Shown here: positions 9,262 to 18,289 of the stretch, in pieces
Numbering within the stretch: the first letter of the stretch is position 1
Layout of the letters: every line of letters starts with the position of its first letter
Origin: Chryseobacterium ginsenosidimutans
GTDB taxonomy: Bacteria > Bacteroidota > Bacteroidia > Flavobacteriales > Weeksellaceae
DNA length: 64,000 nucleotides
Assembly (NCBI RefSeq): GCF_030823405.1
Contig: NZ_JAUSXC010000001.1
Coordinates: 3,083,001-3,147,000 of the forward strand
Reading direction: 5' to 3'
The notes under the pieces: generated by a model
The model's input: only the letters and a program-made list of their open reading frames with translations
What the model was told of the DNA's origin: nothing
Databases searched by the model: none
Translations under genes and position numbers: made by a program

Positions 9262-9834
9262 TTATAATTGATTAATATAATTTGCTAAATTATCTGGTTT
9301 GATAATTAAATCATACTCGATTTCTTTCAGTGCATGTTTCGGCATATAATCTACCTCTGCCGTTTCGGGATCCTGAATCCACACTTGTCCTTTGTTTTTC
9401 TTGATATAGCCTAAACCTTCCACACCATCTGCATTTGCTCCCGACAATAAGATTCCGACCACATTCTCACCGTAAATTTCTGCTGCAGATTTGAATGTAA
9501 CATCGATCGACGGGCGAGAATAATTCATCTTTTCTGAGCTGTCCAGAGACATCATTTTCTTATTTTCAAACAATAAATGATAATCTGCGGGAACGATATA
9601 TAGCTTATTCTTTCTAATTTCTGTTTTATCCTCAATTTCAATAACTTCCATTGCCGAAAACTGCTGCAGCAAAACAGGAAGTATATTTGTACCCTGTGCT
9701 TTGCGATGAGTTACCAATAGAATAGGAAAATTTGCTTCAATATTTAAATGTTTAATCATTCCTAAAATAACCTGTAAACTTCCTGCAGATCCTCCTATTA
9801 CAACCAATTCGGTATTTGTATTATGTATTTTCAT
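9262..9834 (-). CDS. CheB-type methylesterase domain protein without receiver domain
   Basis: Using the ATG at 9834 gives 190 residues; a longer frame from 9885 would overlap cheR by 41 nt, and homologous N-termini begin shortly before the nucleotide-like GGSAGS, so the shorter start is preferred. The CheB catalytic triad is present: Ser16 (GGSAGS), His43 (THRKAQG) and Asp136 (GANADGVEG). The usual N-terminal receiver is missing. No chemoreceptor or flagellar gene is nearby, so the substrate may be the hybrid kinase or another coiled-coil partner rather than an MCP. Ten nt separate it from cheR. Confidence 0.88.
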   Translation of the reverse strand: MKIHNTNTELVVIGGSAGSLQVILGMIKHLNIEANFPILLVTHRKAQGTNILPVLLQQFSAMEVIEIEDKTEIRKNKLYIVPADYHLLFENKKMMSLDSSEKMNYSRPSIDVTFKSAAEIYGENVVGILLSGANADGVEGLGYIKKNKGQVWIQDPETAEVDYMPKHALKEIEYDLIIKPDNLANYINQL

Positions 9835-9844
9835 GGTAAAATCA

Positions 9845-10675
9845 TTAATGATGATCTGCTTTTTTCCAGATTTTTTGATCCTCAACCTGATGATAATTTT
9901 TATCTAATTTAGAAAATCTCAGGGTTTCTTTTGCTCCTAAACCCAAAAAACCCAAATTTTCTAAACTGTTATCAAAAAGACGGAAAACTCTTTCCTGCAA
10001 AGCTCTGTCAAAATAGATCAGCACATTTCGGCAGATAATTAACTGAAAGCTGTTGAAAGAACTGTCTGAGACAAGATTATGAGTTGATAAAATCAGTTTT
10101 TCCTGAAGGCTTTTATCAAATCTTACACTGTCATAATTTGCCGTATAATAATCTGAAAAATCTTTTTTACCACCTGATAAAATGTAGTTTTCAGAGTACA
10201 ATTTCATTTGCTGCAGAGGAAAAACTCCTGCTCTTGCCGTTTCCAGAACCGAGGGATTTAAATCTGTCCCGTAAATAAGCGATTTATGATAAAGATTTGC
10301 TTCTTTCAACAAAATCGCGATTGAATATGCTTCTTCACCCGTTGAACATCCTGCTATCCAAACCCGGATCAAGGGATAAGTTCCCAATTGTGGCAAAATT
10401 TTCTCTCTCAAAGTCATAAAAAACTGCGGGTCGCGGAACATTTCTGTTACGTTCACTGTAATTTCTTCGATGAAGCGTTTTAAATATTCAGCATCATTCA
10501 GAATGGTATATCTTAATTCTGCAAAACTGGTAAACCTGTCAATGAGACAAATACGATTAACCCTACGTTTAAATGATGCACGGCTGTATTCTGAAAAATC
10601 GTAGCCATACATTTCATAAACATCTTTAATCAAATATTCTATCTCTTCATCTTTTACAATACTCGGTTCCAGCAT
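9845..10675 (-). CDS. CheR-type protein-glutamate methyltransferase
   Basis: The 276-residue protein has an N-terminal CheR_N helical domain (about 5-65), the NVTEMFRD signature at 75-82, the SAM-binding GCSTGEEAYS at 109-118 and CRNVLIYFD at 215-223. Family knowledge says it transfers methyl from SAM to glutamyl side chains of receptor-like helices. Its neighbours are CheB, two receiver proteins and two histidine kinases. The long Glu/Gln-rich coiled coil of the hybrid kinase at 11056-14667 is an attractive target, though that is inference. The gap to the upstream receiver gene is 3 nt. Confidence 0.92.
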   Translation of the reverse strand: MLEPSIVKDEEIEYLIKDVYEMYGYDFSEYSRASFKRRVNRICLIDRFTSFAELRYTILNDAEYLKRFIEEITVNVTEMFRDPQFFMTLREKILPQLGTYPLIRVWIAGCSTGEEAYSIAILLKEANLYHKSLIYGTDLNPSVLETARAGVFPLQQMKLYSENYILSGGKKDFSDYYTANYDSVRFDKSLQEKLILSTHNLVSDSSFNSFQLIICRNVLIYFDRALQERVFRLFDNSLENLGFLGLGAKETLRFSKLDKNYHQVEDQKIWKKADHH

Positions 10676-10678
10676 TCA

Positions 10679-11041
10679 CTACAGTTTTTCAATGGCATTA
10701 ATTAATTGATCTACATCGATCGGTTTTGATATATAATCCTGCGCTCCGACATCAAGACATTTCTGGCGGTCTTCGGGCATGGCCTGTGCAGTAACAGCAA
10801 TCACAGGAATACCACTGATAGACGGTGTATTTCTTATAATTCTGATTGCTTCATAACCATCCAATTCCGGCATCATCATATCCATTAAAACCACATCAAA
10901 GTGTTTATCTTTTTTTAGCATCTCAATAGCTTCCGAAGCCATTGTGGTGCTTGCAATTTGATAACCACGAGATTTTAAGGTCAGTTTTAAAGCAAATATA
11001 TTGCGTGGATCATCGTCCACAATTAAAATTTTCTTATTCAT
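10679..11041 (-). CDS. Single-domain response regulator (REC)
   Basis: A 120-residue receiver domain: acidic residues DDD at 9-11, phosphoacceptor Asp54 in LMDMMMPELDGYE, and conserved Thr/Lys (AVTAQAM, ISKP). It closely resembles the third receiver of the hybrid kinase encoded just upstream (shared DMMMPE-DGYE and RNIF phrases), so it may have budded off that gene by duplication. Lies 14 nt after the kinase and 3 nt before cheR in one operon. Confidence 0.92.
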   Translation of the reverse strand: MNKKILIVDDDPRNIFALKLTLKSRGYQIASTTMASEAIEMLKKDKHFDVVLMDMMMPELDGYEAIRIIRNTPSISGIPVIAVTAQAMPEDRQKCLDVGAQDYISKPIDVDQLINAIEKL

Positions 11042-11055
11042 CAGAATCTAGCTGT

Positions 11056-14000
11056 TTAACTTTCATATAACCAAACACGAAGTAAGGACAATAACTGATC
11101 TATATCCACAGGTTTTGAGATATAATCCGAAGCTCCTGCCGTGATGCATTTTTCGCGCTCCCCGATCATTGATTTTGCGGTAATGGCAATAATTGGCAGC
11201 CTTGTGAACATCGGCATTTTTCTTACTTGTTTTATGGTTTCATAGCCATCCATTTCCGGCATCATCATATCCATTAAAATGACATCTACATCAGGATTTT
11301 CTTTAATCTGCTGTAACGCCTGTTTTCCATCCATTGCAACAACTACTTTTACTTTATACTTTTCTAAAGCTTTTGTTAAAGAGAAAATATTACGAACATC
11401 ATCATCGGTAATTAAGATTTTTTTACCGCTCAAAACTTCTGTTAAAGAACCCAATGTTTTACTTCTTACATTTTCTATTGAATTATTTTTTTCCTCAACC
11501 AAATGCAAAAATAAACCAACTTCATCTAAAATCCTTTGATAAGAATGCGCCGTTTTTATGACAATAGAATCTGCATATTGCTTGATTTTAAGCTCTTCGG
11601 ATTTAGACAAATTATGCTCTGTAAAAATAATAATCGGAAGATTCTCCAGTCCGTCATTGCTTTTTATAGATTCAATTACCTGATATTCATCACCTTTTGA
11701 GCTTCCGATATCCAGAATTACACAATCTACATGATCCGTCGTTAATGCTTTTACACTATCTTCTACATTGTTTACAACCGACAACGAAATATTAAAATTG
11801 CTTAGGAAATAAGACAATGCACTTGCATGCTTGGCATTTTCTTCAACAATTAATACTTTCTGAGGACCTTTTTTTAAGGCTTCTTCTATCTTCCTGAAAA
11901 CATCCGTCATCTGATCCAAAGCAACAGGTTTATTAATAAAATCAATCGCTCCTTTCATCAGGCTTTCCTTTTTCACATGTAGTACAGACATCATATGTAC
12001 AGGGATATGCTTAGTCTGCGGATTAGATTTTAGCTCATCCATCACTTGCCAGCCATCTTTTACAGGCAGCTGAACATCAAGCAAAATAGCTTTCGGATGA
12101 TATTGTAATGCCGCAGATAACCCATAATCTCCTCTCACGACTACAACTCCTTTATAATTCTGCAAATGAGCATATTTCAATAAAGCTTTGGCAAAATTCG
12201 TATCATCTTCAACGATTAGGATTACTTTGTCGTCTTTAGTGATATTATCGCGGTCATCGGCAACATTTTCAGGAATTCCTAGTGTATTGATTATTTTGGC
12301 AGTGTGAATTTCTCCATCATCCAGAATATGCTGAATTTCTTCAACATCTTCACGGATAATCTCTACTATATCGCGGTCTGTTTCAATTTGGGCAATTTCT
12401 GAAACTGCTTTAACAGGAATAATTAAACTGAATTCACTGCCTTCATTAACCTTACTTTTAAGAGTTAATTCTCCGCCTAATAATCTGGCAATCTCACGGC
12501 TTATTGACAATCCCAAGCCTGTTCCACCAAATTTTCTTCGTGTAGAACCATCTGCCTGCTGAAAAGCTTCAAAAATAATTCTCTGTTTATCTTCTGCAAT
12601 TCCGATTCCCGTATCTTTTACTGAAAATATGATAAAATCAGCTTTCTTCGGATCTTTTTTAATATTTAAATCAATACTTCCTTCCGTTGTAAATTTCAAA
12701 GCGTTTGAAAGTAGATTTCTCAACACCTGATCAACCCTTAAACGGTCTGTTTCAATCGTTTTCTGTATATCATCTTCGATCTGAATATTAAATTGAAGCT
12801 TTTTTTCTTTAAATACAGGATTGAATAAACTTTTCAGATCATTAACGACCTCCTCTATTCCAATATCCTCATATTCTAGAGTCATTTTACCTGATTCAAT
12901 TTTAGCAAGATCCAGAATTTCATCAATCAAAGTTAACAAACTGCTACCCGAGCTTTGAATTACTTTTGCAGATTCTATTTGATCTTCATTCAGGTTTTCG
13001 TCAGGATTTTCAGTCATTAGACGGGATAATAGAAGAATAGAATTCAAAGGAGTACGCAATTCATGAGACATATTTGCCAGAAATTCAGACTTGTATTTTG
13101 TACTTAGAGCAAGTTCTTCAACTTTTTTCTGAATTTCATTATTTCGCTCGGCAATCATGTGATTTTTATCTTCCAATAATCTCGAACGTTCTTCCAGTTC
13201 GGCATTCGCCTGCATTAATTCTTCCTGCTGAACTTTTAATTCTTCTTCAGATGCCTGTAATTTTTGTGTCTGAGCTTCCAGTTCTGTATTTAAATTCTCT
13301 AATTCCGAATGCTGAACCTGCAATTCCTCCGATTGAGCCTGAGTTTCTTCCAGTAATTGCTGCTCTTTTTCGCGGCCTTTTGCTGCACTTAAAGCAATAC
13401 CTATATTTCGGCTGCATTCAGCGAAATAATCAATTCTGTCGTCTTCAAAATTAGACGTGGAACCCAATTCTACAACACCGATGACATGATTATCTGAGAA
13501 GATGGGAATCAACAATATTCCATAAATTTTTATGGTGCTGCTTGCAAAAGTTACTACAAAATCATCTTCATGAAGATTATTGTAAACCTGCATCTTTTCA
13601 CTGATAAAGGCCTGCCCAACCATTCCTTCTCTCGGTTCGAAAGCCTTTTTCATATTACTTTCCAGGCCAAAAGCGGTATTAAGCTTTAAAATTCCTTCGT
13701 CATAAATATATAATGAACCGTTAATACAATTGCCGTATTGAACCAATTGATTCAAAGATTCTTCCGAAACCTCTTTTACAGATTTATTTCCAACCAGAGA
13801 TTCATTGAGAATAGCGAGACCTTTTTGGCGCCAGTCACTTTTATTAATTTTATCGAAAGAAGTTTTCAGTGATTCCGTCATGTGATTCAGAGAATCCACA
13901 AGATCTCCCAAATCATCCTCCGAATTGTCTACAACTTTCTGGCTGTAATCGCCATTGGCAACCCTATTTGCAATCTGCTGAATTGCACTTACACGTTTAG

Positions 14001-14667
14001 AAATTTCCAGGTCTTTTGCTTTAAGCATTTTTTCCAGCTTATCTCTTCTTATTAAATCTCCTCTTAATTTAATGTATAAAAACAAGGTAACTGCAATGGC
14101 TGCAAATGCAGAAAAAATGATAAATAAAACCGTTGTATTTGAAGAACGATTTAGATCTTTATTTTTAATTTCAACCTGATTATCTTCATATTGTACAAAG
14201 TCACGTACGATCTGACGGCATTTATCCATGTACATTTTGCTCAGTAAAACCTGTTGTTGAGTCATTACGATACCTTTTCTCCTGTTTTCAACAAACTGTC
14301 TCAGATTTGACATATTGCCGTTGACGTTTTGCTCCAGAACATTCAAACGTTCTAGCTGTTTTTTATCTGAAATATCAAGAGATTTGGCACGTTCTATCGC
14401 TTTTGGATATTCATTTAAACTACGATTATATGGTTCAAGAAAATTTTCCCTGCCTGTAAGCTGAAAACCTCGATTTCCTGTTTCTGCATCAAGAAGAGCA
14501 ACCAGTACATCTTTCACCGCAGTAACGGCACGACGGCTGTTGGAGAGATTTTCACGATGATTCATCTGATTTTGGATACTCAGATAAGATGCAATCGAAC
14601 TCGCAATTAAGATCAATAGCGAAAGTCCTACTCCAAACTGAAGATTTCTTATAATTTTTTTCGGCAT
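11056..14667 (-). CDS. Hybrid sensor histidine kinase (CHASE3-HAMP-GAF-coiled coil-HK-REC-REC-REC)
   Basis: A 1203-residue inner-membrane kinase. TM1 at about 12-32, a CHASE3-type periplasmic domain with ALLDAETGNRGFQLTG at 57-72, and TM2 at about 178-199 come first. HAMP (about 200-270), GAF (about 285-430) and a long Gln/Glu-rich coiled coil (435-520) follow. HisKA has His535 in ANMSHELRTP; ATPase boxes are NLLSNALKF, DTGIGI and GGTGLGLS. Three receivers follow with Asp864, Asp986 and Asp1133. The middle receiver is divergent (VEENAK start, LDIGSS instead of LDxxMP) and its switch Lys is replaced by an IKT context, so it may be degenerate. It is the hub of the operon with CheB/CheR. Confidence 0.94.
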   Translation of the reverse strand: MPKKIIRNLQFGVGLSLLILIASSIASYLSIQNQMNHRENLSNSRRAVTAVKDVLVALLDAETGNRGFQLTGRENFLEPYNRSLNEYPKAIERAKSLDISDKKQLERLNVLEQNVNGNMSNLRQFVENRRKGIVMTQQQVLLSKMYMDKCRQIVRDFVQYEDNQVEIKNKDLNRSSNTTVLFIIFSAFAAIAVTLFLYIKLRGDLIRRDKLEKMLKAKDLEISKRVSAIQQIANRVANGDYSQKVVDNSEDDLGDLVDSLNHMTESLKTSFDKINKSDWRQKGLAILNESLVGNKSVKEVSEESLNQLVQYGNCINGSLYIYDEGILKLNTAFGLESNMKKAFEPREGMVGQAFISEKMQVYNNLHEDDFVVTFASSTIKIYGILLIPIFSDNHVIGVVELGSTSNFEDDRIDYFAECSRNIGIALSAAKGREKEQQLLEETQAQSEELQVQHSELENLNTELEAQTQKLQASEEELKVQQEELMQANAELEERSRLLEDKNHMIAERNNEIQKKVEELALSTKYKSEFLANMSHELRTPLNSILLLSRLMTENPDENLNEDQIESAKVIQSSGSSLLTLIDEILDLAKIESGKMTLEYEDIGIEEVVNDLKSLFNPVFKEKKLQFNIQIEDDIQKTIETDRLRVDQVLRNLLSNALKFTTEGSIDLNIKKDPKKADFIIFSVKDTGIGIAEDKQRIIFEAFQQADGSTRRKFGGTGLGLSISREIARLLGGELTLKSKVNEGSEFSLIIPVKAVSEIAQIETDRDIVEIIREDVEEIQHILDDGEIHTAKIINTLGIPENVADDRDNITKDDKVILIVEDDTNFAKALLKYAHLQNYKGVVVVRGDYGLSAALQYHPKAILLDVQLPVKDGWQVMDELKSNPQTKHIPVHMMSVLHVKKESLMKGAIDFINKPVALDQMTDVFRKIEEALKKGPQKVLIVEENAKHASALSYFLSNFNISLSVVNNVEDSVKALTTDHVDCVILDIGSSKGDEYQVIESIKSNDGLENLPIIIFTEHNLSKSEELKIKQYADSIVIKTAHSYQRILDEVGLFLHLVEEKNNSIENVRSKTLGSLTEVLSGKKILITDDDVRNIFSLTKALEKYKVKVVVAMDGKQALQQIKENPDVDVILMDMMMPEMDGYETIKQVRKMPMFTRLPIIAITAKSMIGEREKCITAGASDYISKPVDIDQLLSLLRVWLYES

Positions 14668-14672
14668 AGAAA

Positions 14673-16148
14673 TTAATTTAAAGGTAAAGTGAAATAAAAT
14701 GTAGAACCTTCGTCTACTTTACTTGAAACTCCGATGTTTCCGTGGTGCTGTTTGATGATTTCAGAGCAGATGAACAGGCCAATTCCCATTCCCTGGAACT
14801 GAAGTGAGGATTCTTCAACACGGTAAAATTTATTGAATACGGCTTCCTGTTTGAAATCTGGAATCCCGATTCCGAAGTCGGTAACATTCACTTTTACTTC
14901 CTGTTCTTCTTCATCCACAAAAGTTGTTACGATAATCTGATTATTTTGAGGAGAATATTTAATAGCATTTGTTAAAAAATTTATCAAAACCTGCTCAATT
15001 CTTATTTCATCAAGCGGAATTAAAATATCCGGGATTATGCCGTCACGTTTTATTTTGATTTTATTTTCGTCATGAGTCTGCAATATGGTCTCGATTGCAT
15101 TATTGATAACATTTCCAAGATTGACTGGCTTTTTATTGATTTTCAGTTTACCATTTTCAATTTTTGAAACATCCAGCAAATCTGTTATCAGAGTATTTAA
15201 CTTTTCAATCTGATCCTGAACTTTTGTTACAAACCCTGCTTCTGCAGTTCCTCGATCCAGTTTTAATTTGCGTTCCAATAGCTGAACATAAGCTTTAATA
15301 CTCGTTAAGGGAGTTTTTAATTCATGGCTTGCAATACTTAAAAATTCATCCTTTTCTTTCTCTACTTTCTTCTGATCGTCAATATCTGTAAAAGTTCCTA
15401 CCCAGTTTTTAATGATGTTTTCATCATAAACCGGTGTCACACGCAAAAGATGATACCGATAACTTCCGGACTCAATATTTTTTATCCTGATTTCCAATTC
15501 TAAAGCTTTTCCTTTCTTTTTGCAACGTTCAAGCTCTTCTTTAATATTGAGATCATCGGGATGAGTTTCCGGGAAACTCTGCTCAGAATCAGAATATTGA
15601 AACCACTTTACATTAACAAAATCTACAATTCCCTTTTCGTTTAGAGTGAAGGCAATTTGCGGCAGAGATTCCAGCATCAGGTGAAAATGATCGATCTGAG
15701 ATTTCATCGTAACCTGAGATTCCCTCCGTCCTTTCACTTCAAGTTCCAAACTTTGCTGCGTTTTTTTCATCGCAATATTCTGCTCCTGAAGATTGTAGAA
15801 AGTTTTCACTTTAAGCATAAGAATTTCCGGATCCACAGGTTTTGTTACATAATCTTTCCCGCCTGAAGCATAACCTCGCGTTATAAATCTTTTTTCGGTA
15901 TTCACCGCCGATAAAAATATAATGGGAATTTCCTTTGTTTTGCTGTAACCAGCCAACGTTTCGGCAACTTCAAAACCATCCATATCTGGCATTTGTACAT
16001 CCAGAATAATAAGAGCATAATCATTTTTCAATGCTTTTCCTAAAGCCTTTTCACCAGAATCGGCCGTATCTACCTGAAAATCTTTAGATTCAAGTAATTT
16101 TTTCAATGAATATAGATTACTTTGGTTATCATCAACAATTAAGATCAT
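14673..16148 (-). CDS. REC-PAS-histidine kinase
   Basis: Starting at the ATG at 16148 (MILIVDDN) gives 491 residues; an upstream ATG at 16163 adds five residues but would extend the receiver unusually. The N-terminal receiver has Asp50 (ILDVQMPDMDGFE) and Lys103. A PAS domain spans about 150-262, then HisKA with His275 (IASHELKTP) and a HATPase with NFLTNAIKYS, DFGIGIP and GMGIGLF. There is no membrane segment, so it is cytosolic and is itself phospho-regulated. It heads the operon, with 5 nt to the hybrid kinase. The 540 nt upstream contain TATTTTTG on the minus strand at 16189-16196 as a possible -7 element. Confidence 0.93.
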   Translation of the reverse strand: MILIVDDNQSNLYSLKKLLESKDFQVDTADSGEKALGKALKNDYALIILDVQMPDMDGFEVAETLAGYSKTKEIPIIFLSAVNTEKRFITRGYASGGKDYVTKPVDPEILMLKVKTFYNLQEQNIAMKKTQQSLELEVKGRRESQVTMKSQIDHFHLMLESLPQIAFTLNEKGIVDFVNVKWFQYSDSEQSFPETHPDDLNIKEELERCKKKGKALELEIRIKNIESGSYRYHLLRVTPVYDENIIKNWVGTFTDIDDQKKVEKEKDEFLSIASHELKTPLTSIKAYVQLLERKLKLDRGTAEAGFVTKVQDQIEKLNTLITDLLDVSKIENGKLKINKKPVNLGNVINNAIETILQTHDENKIKIKRDGIIPDILIPLDEIRIEQVLINFLTNAIKYSPQNNQIIVTTFVDEEEQEVKVNVTDFGIGIPDFKQEAVFNKFYRVEESSLQFQGMGIGLFICSEIIKQHHGNIGVSSKVDEGSTFYFTLPLN

Positions 16149-16449
16149 AAAACGTAAAATCAATAATTAATTATATCTACTTTAATTTCAAAAATACTCA
16201 CAATATTCCGAAAAACAGCTATTTTTTAACCATTATAGATGCACATACCACATTAATAAGTTGATTTGCGATTTTTTAGAAAAAAACTTCCAAAAAGACA
16301 TTACACTGACTCAAGATGTTAATGTTAAAAAATGGTCAAATATGTAAATAAGCTTAAAAAAATTTTAAAGAAAATTACTAACTATACAATCTGAATTAAA
16401 AGACACCACTTATTATTTAAAACATATTTTAAAATTTGCACCCCTACTT

Positions 16450-16558
16450 TTGCGGGGGTTTATTTTATAGTTTATATATTTGCACCGAATTTCTCATATT
16501 TAATTTGAGTTTTCATGGTTATTAGTTTTTATCCCCGTCGAAAGTCGGGGATTTTTTC
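16450..16558 (+). ncRNA. Candidate small RNA (promoter plus terminator, no ORF)
   Basis: In the 660-nt gap between the kinase operon and dps, TTG at 16450-16452 and TATATTTG at 16475-16482 (22-nt spacer) form a good Bacteroidota promoter. About 50 nt downstream lies a terminator hairpin, ATCCCCG (16531-16537) against CGGGGAT (16546-16552), followed by a T6 run. The enclosed transcript would be about 70 nt with no convincing reading frame. A second C/G hairpin (CCCC at 16441, GGGG near 16453) overlaps the -33 region. Transcription is inferred only. Confidence 0.35.
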
Positions 16559-16697
16559 GTTAGATAAATTCCTGTTTAAATATACATTCCAATAATTTGA
16601 TTTAGATCTGAAGCAGAATTATTTTTCAAACTAATTTTTCTTTTCAAATTCATAAATTTCTTTAAATTGGAATTCCAGAATTATATTTTACTTCATC

Positions 16698-16764
16698 CAA
16701 CGATTCATTTTGCCCGTTCATCGAAAACCGACTCGATTTTATAGGATTCCTTCTGACCTTTACA
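16698..16764 (+). promoter_or_regulatory. dps promoter region sharing a motif with the bicupin promoter
   Basis: CAACGATT at 16698 runs into TTTTGCCCGTTCATCGAA (16708-16725), and CTTTACA lies at 16758-16764. The same two blocks occur upstream of the bicupin gene (22478 and 22538) with exactly the same 60-nt offset. The regulator is unknown. Confidence 0.55.
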
Positions 16765-16808
16765 TCAGAAAACAGAGCAATAATATTCAAAATTTAAATC
16801 CTATTATT

Positions 16809-17282
16809 ATGAAAACAAACATCGGACTTACAGAACAAAACACAGACGCTGTGGCAGCACAATTGGCAAAATTACTGGCTGACGAATTTTTACTTTATAC
16901 CAAAACAAGAAATGCACACTGGAATGTTACCGGAGAGAATTTCCATGCCAACCACATCTTCTTCGAAGAACAGTACAGACAACTCGACGAATTGATCGAC
17001 AGTGTTGCAGAACGTATGCGAAAAATCGGTCATTATGCACCGGCAACAATGAAGATTTATCTTGAACTGACCCATCTTACAGAATACAGCGACAGAACAA
17101 ACGACGGTTTAGGCTTTATGAAAGACCTTTTGAAAGATCACGAAAGTATCATAGATTTTTTAAGAGGAAACATCACACCTTTTGCCGAAGAATACAAAGA
17201 TTATGGAAGCAGCGATTTCATTACAGGACTGATGGAAACTCATGAAGAAATGGCCTGGATGATTCGCTCTTACTTCAGATAA
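16809..17282 (+). CDS. dps: Dps family DNA-binding ferritin-like protein
   Basis: The ATG at 16809 gives a 157-residue protein of normal Dps length; the longer frame from 16710 has a non-family N-terminus that overlaps the promoter motif and is rejected. Ferroxidase ligands are His37, His49, Asp64 and Glu68, with the 12/15/4 spacing of known Dps proteins (NAHWNVTGENFHANH ... DSVAERMR). It stores iron and protects DNA from peroxide in the cytosol as a dodecamer. The upstream motif shared with the bicupin operon suggests stress regulation. Confidence 0.95.
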   Translation: MKTNIGLTEQNTDAVAAQLAKLLADEFLLYTKTRNAHWNVTGENFHANHIFFEEQYRQLDELIDSVAERMRKIGHYAPATMKIYLELTHLTEYSDRTNDGLGFMKDLLKDHESIIDFLRGNITPFAEEYKDYGSSDFITGLMETHEEMAWMIRSYFR

Positions 17283-17309
17283 TCAGCTCAGGAAACATAA
17301 AAAATAAAA

Positions 17310-17350
17310 AGGAATAATTATATTTGTGTCAACCATAAATAATTATTCCT
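17310..17350 (+). promoter_or_regulatory. Palindrome enclosing the promoter of the LytTR regulator gene
   Basis: A perfect 12-bp inverted repeat, AGGAATAATTAT (17310-17321) and ATAATTATTCCT (17339-17350), flanks 17 nt and ends directly at the ATG. The -7 element TATATTTG (17319-17326) overlaps the left arm, so a protein bound here would block transcription, or the RNA start would lie in the right arm. Confidence 0.55.
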
Positions 17351-18046
17351 ATGAAAGCTTTAATCGTTGATGATAATGATATTGCAAGAACAACTTTGGC
17401 TCATCTCGCAAAACAGATTCCGAATCTTACCATTGTCAATGAATATTCTAATGCGATTGAAGCTTACAATCATTTGCAGAACAATCACATAGATCTGATA
17501 TTTTTAGACATCGAAATGCCGGAAATGACGGGAATTGAATTGACCAAAAACCTTTCCGGGAAAGATATTCTCATCATTTTCACGTCTTCCAATAAAGAAT
17601 ATGCGCTCGAAGCTTTTGAACTCAATATTGCAGATTATATCCTCAAACCGGTAATGCCTGCAAGGTTTTTACAGGCAGTAAGCAAGGCCCAGTCAATTCT
17701 GGAAAGCAGAAAAGAAAATGTAGAAATGACCAATGACGAGTTTTTATTCGTCAGAGATTCCAATATCACAAGACGTTTGAAGCTGGATGATATTTTTTAT
17801 GCGGAAGCAATGGGCGATTATGTAAAATTTTTCACCAAAGAGAAAATGTTTGCCATACACGGCAAAATGAAAACTGCGGAAGAACGTTTACCAAAAGATC
17901 ATTTCATTAGAGTTCATCGCTCTTACATTGTTTCTGTAGGCAAGATTGACACCTTACAGGATGGCGGAATTATGATTGACGGAAAATTCATTCCCGTTGC
18001 TGATGCCTATCGAAAAGCGCTCAACACCAGAATGAACGTTTTTTAA
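17351..18046 (+). CDS. LytTR family response regulator
   Basis: The 231-residue protein has an N-terminal receiver (acidic DD at 7-8, phosphoacceptor Asp53 in FLDIEMPEMTG, Lys near 99 in ILKP) and a C-terminal LytTR DNA-binding domain at about 127-228 with DIFYAEAMGDYVKFF and HFIRVHRSYIV. LytTR regulators usually pair with LytS-type kinases; here the next gene is a hybrid HisKA kinase, so pairing is uncertain. The leader is very short (about 18 nt), and a palindrome spans the promoter and start, consistent with autoregulation. Confidence 0.93.
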   Translation: MKALIVDDNDIARTTLAHLAKQIPNLTIVNEYSNAIEAYNHLQNNHIDLIFLDIEMPEMTGIELTKNLSGKDILIIFTSSNKEYALEAFELNIADYILKPVMPARFLQAVSKAQSILESRKENVEMTNDEFLFVRDSNITRRLKLDDIFYAEAMGDYVKFFTKEKMFAIHGKMKTAEERLPKDHFIRVHRSYIVSVGKIDTLQDGGIMIDGKFIPVADAYRKALNTRMNVF

Positions 18047-18059
18047 ATAATTTTTATTT

Positions 18060-18177
18060 AGCAGCTTATCCGTCTTCCACTCCCGCTTTTTTTATCATTG
18101 CGAATGAAGTGAAACATTTTATAGAACTTTCAGACCATCGCAATGACAAAAAAGAGCTCCGTTCAAGCCGGGCTGCT
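18060..18177 (-). repeat. Structured noncoding element, copy 1 (minus orientation), with nested palindrome
   Basis: AGCAGC (18060-18065) pairs with GCTGCT (18172-18177), followed inward by a TTAT bulge and CCG/CGG. Read on the minus strand the ends match the element at 58446-58513 (AGCCC-G-TTG-A--GGA at one end, GGATAAGCT-like at the other). Its centre carries another inverted repeat, 18088-18103 against 18138-18153 (core TCATTGCGA), of the REP-like type. No coding potential. Confidence 0.5.
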
Positions 18178-18289
18178 GTGATTCGGTGTTCCAGTGCGGT
18201 AGCAAAATTTCACTCTTTTGGAGGGGTATCGAAAATTCTTGAATTTTGACGGGGTGGTTAATAACAATTTGAAGTCAAGTATAAAACTT

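Noticed and set aside
9245..9885. Longer CheB start at 9885
   Set aside because: It would overlap cheR by 41 nt and adds 17 basic residues with no family resemblance; ATG 9834 leaves a normal 10-nt gap.
13074..13454. 126-codon plus-strand frame
   Set aside because: Shadow of the coiled-coil part of the hybrid kinase on the minus strand.
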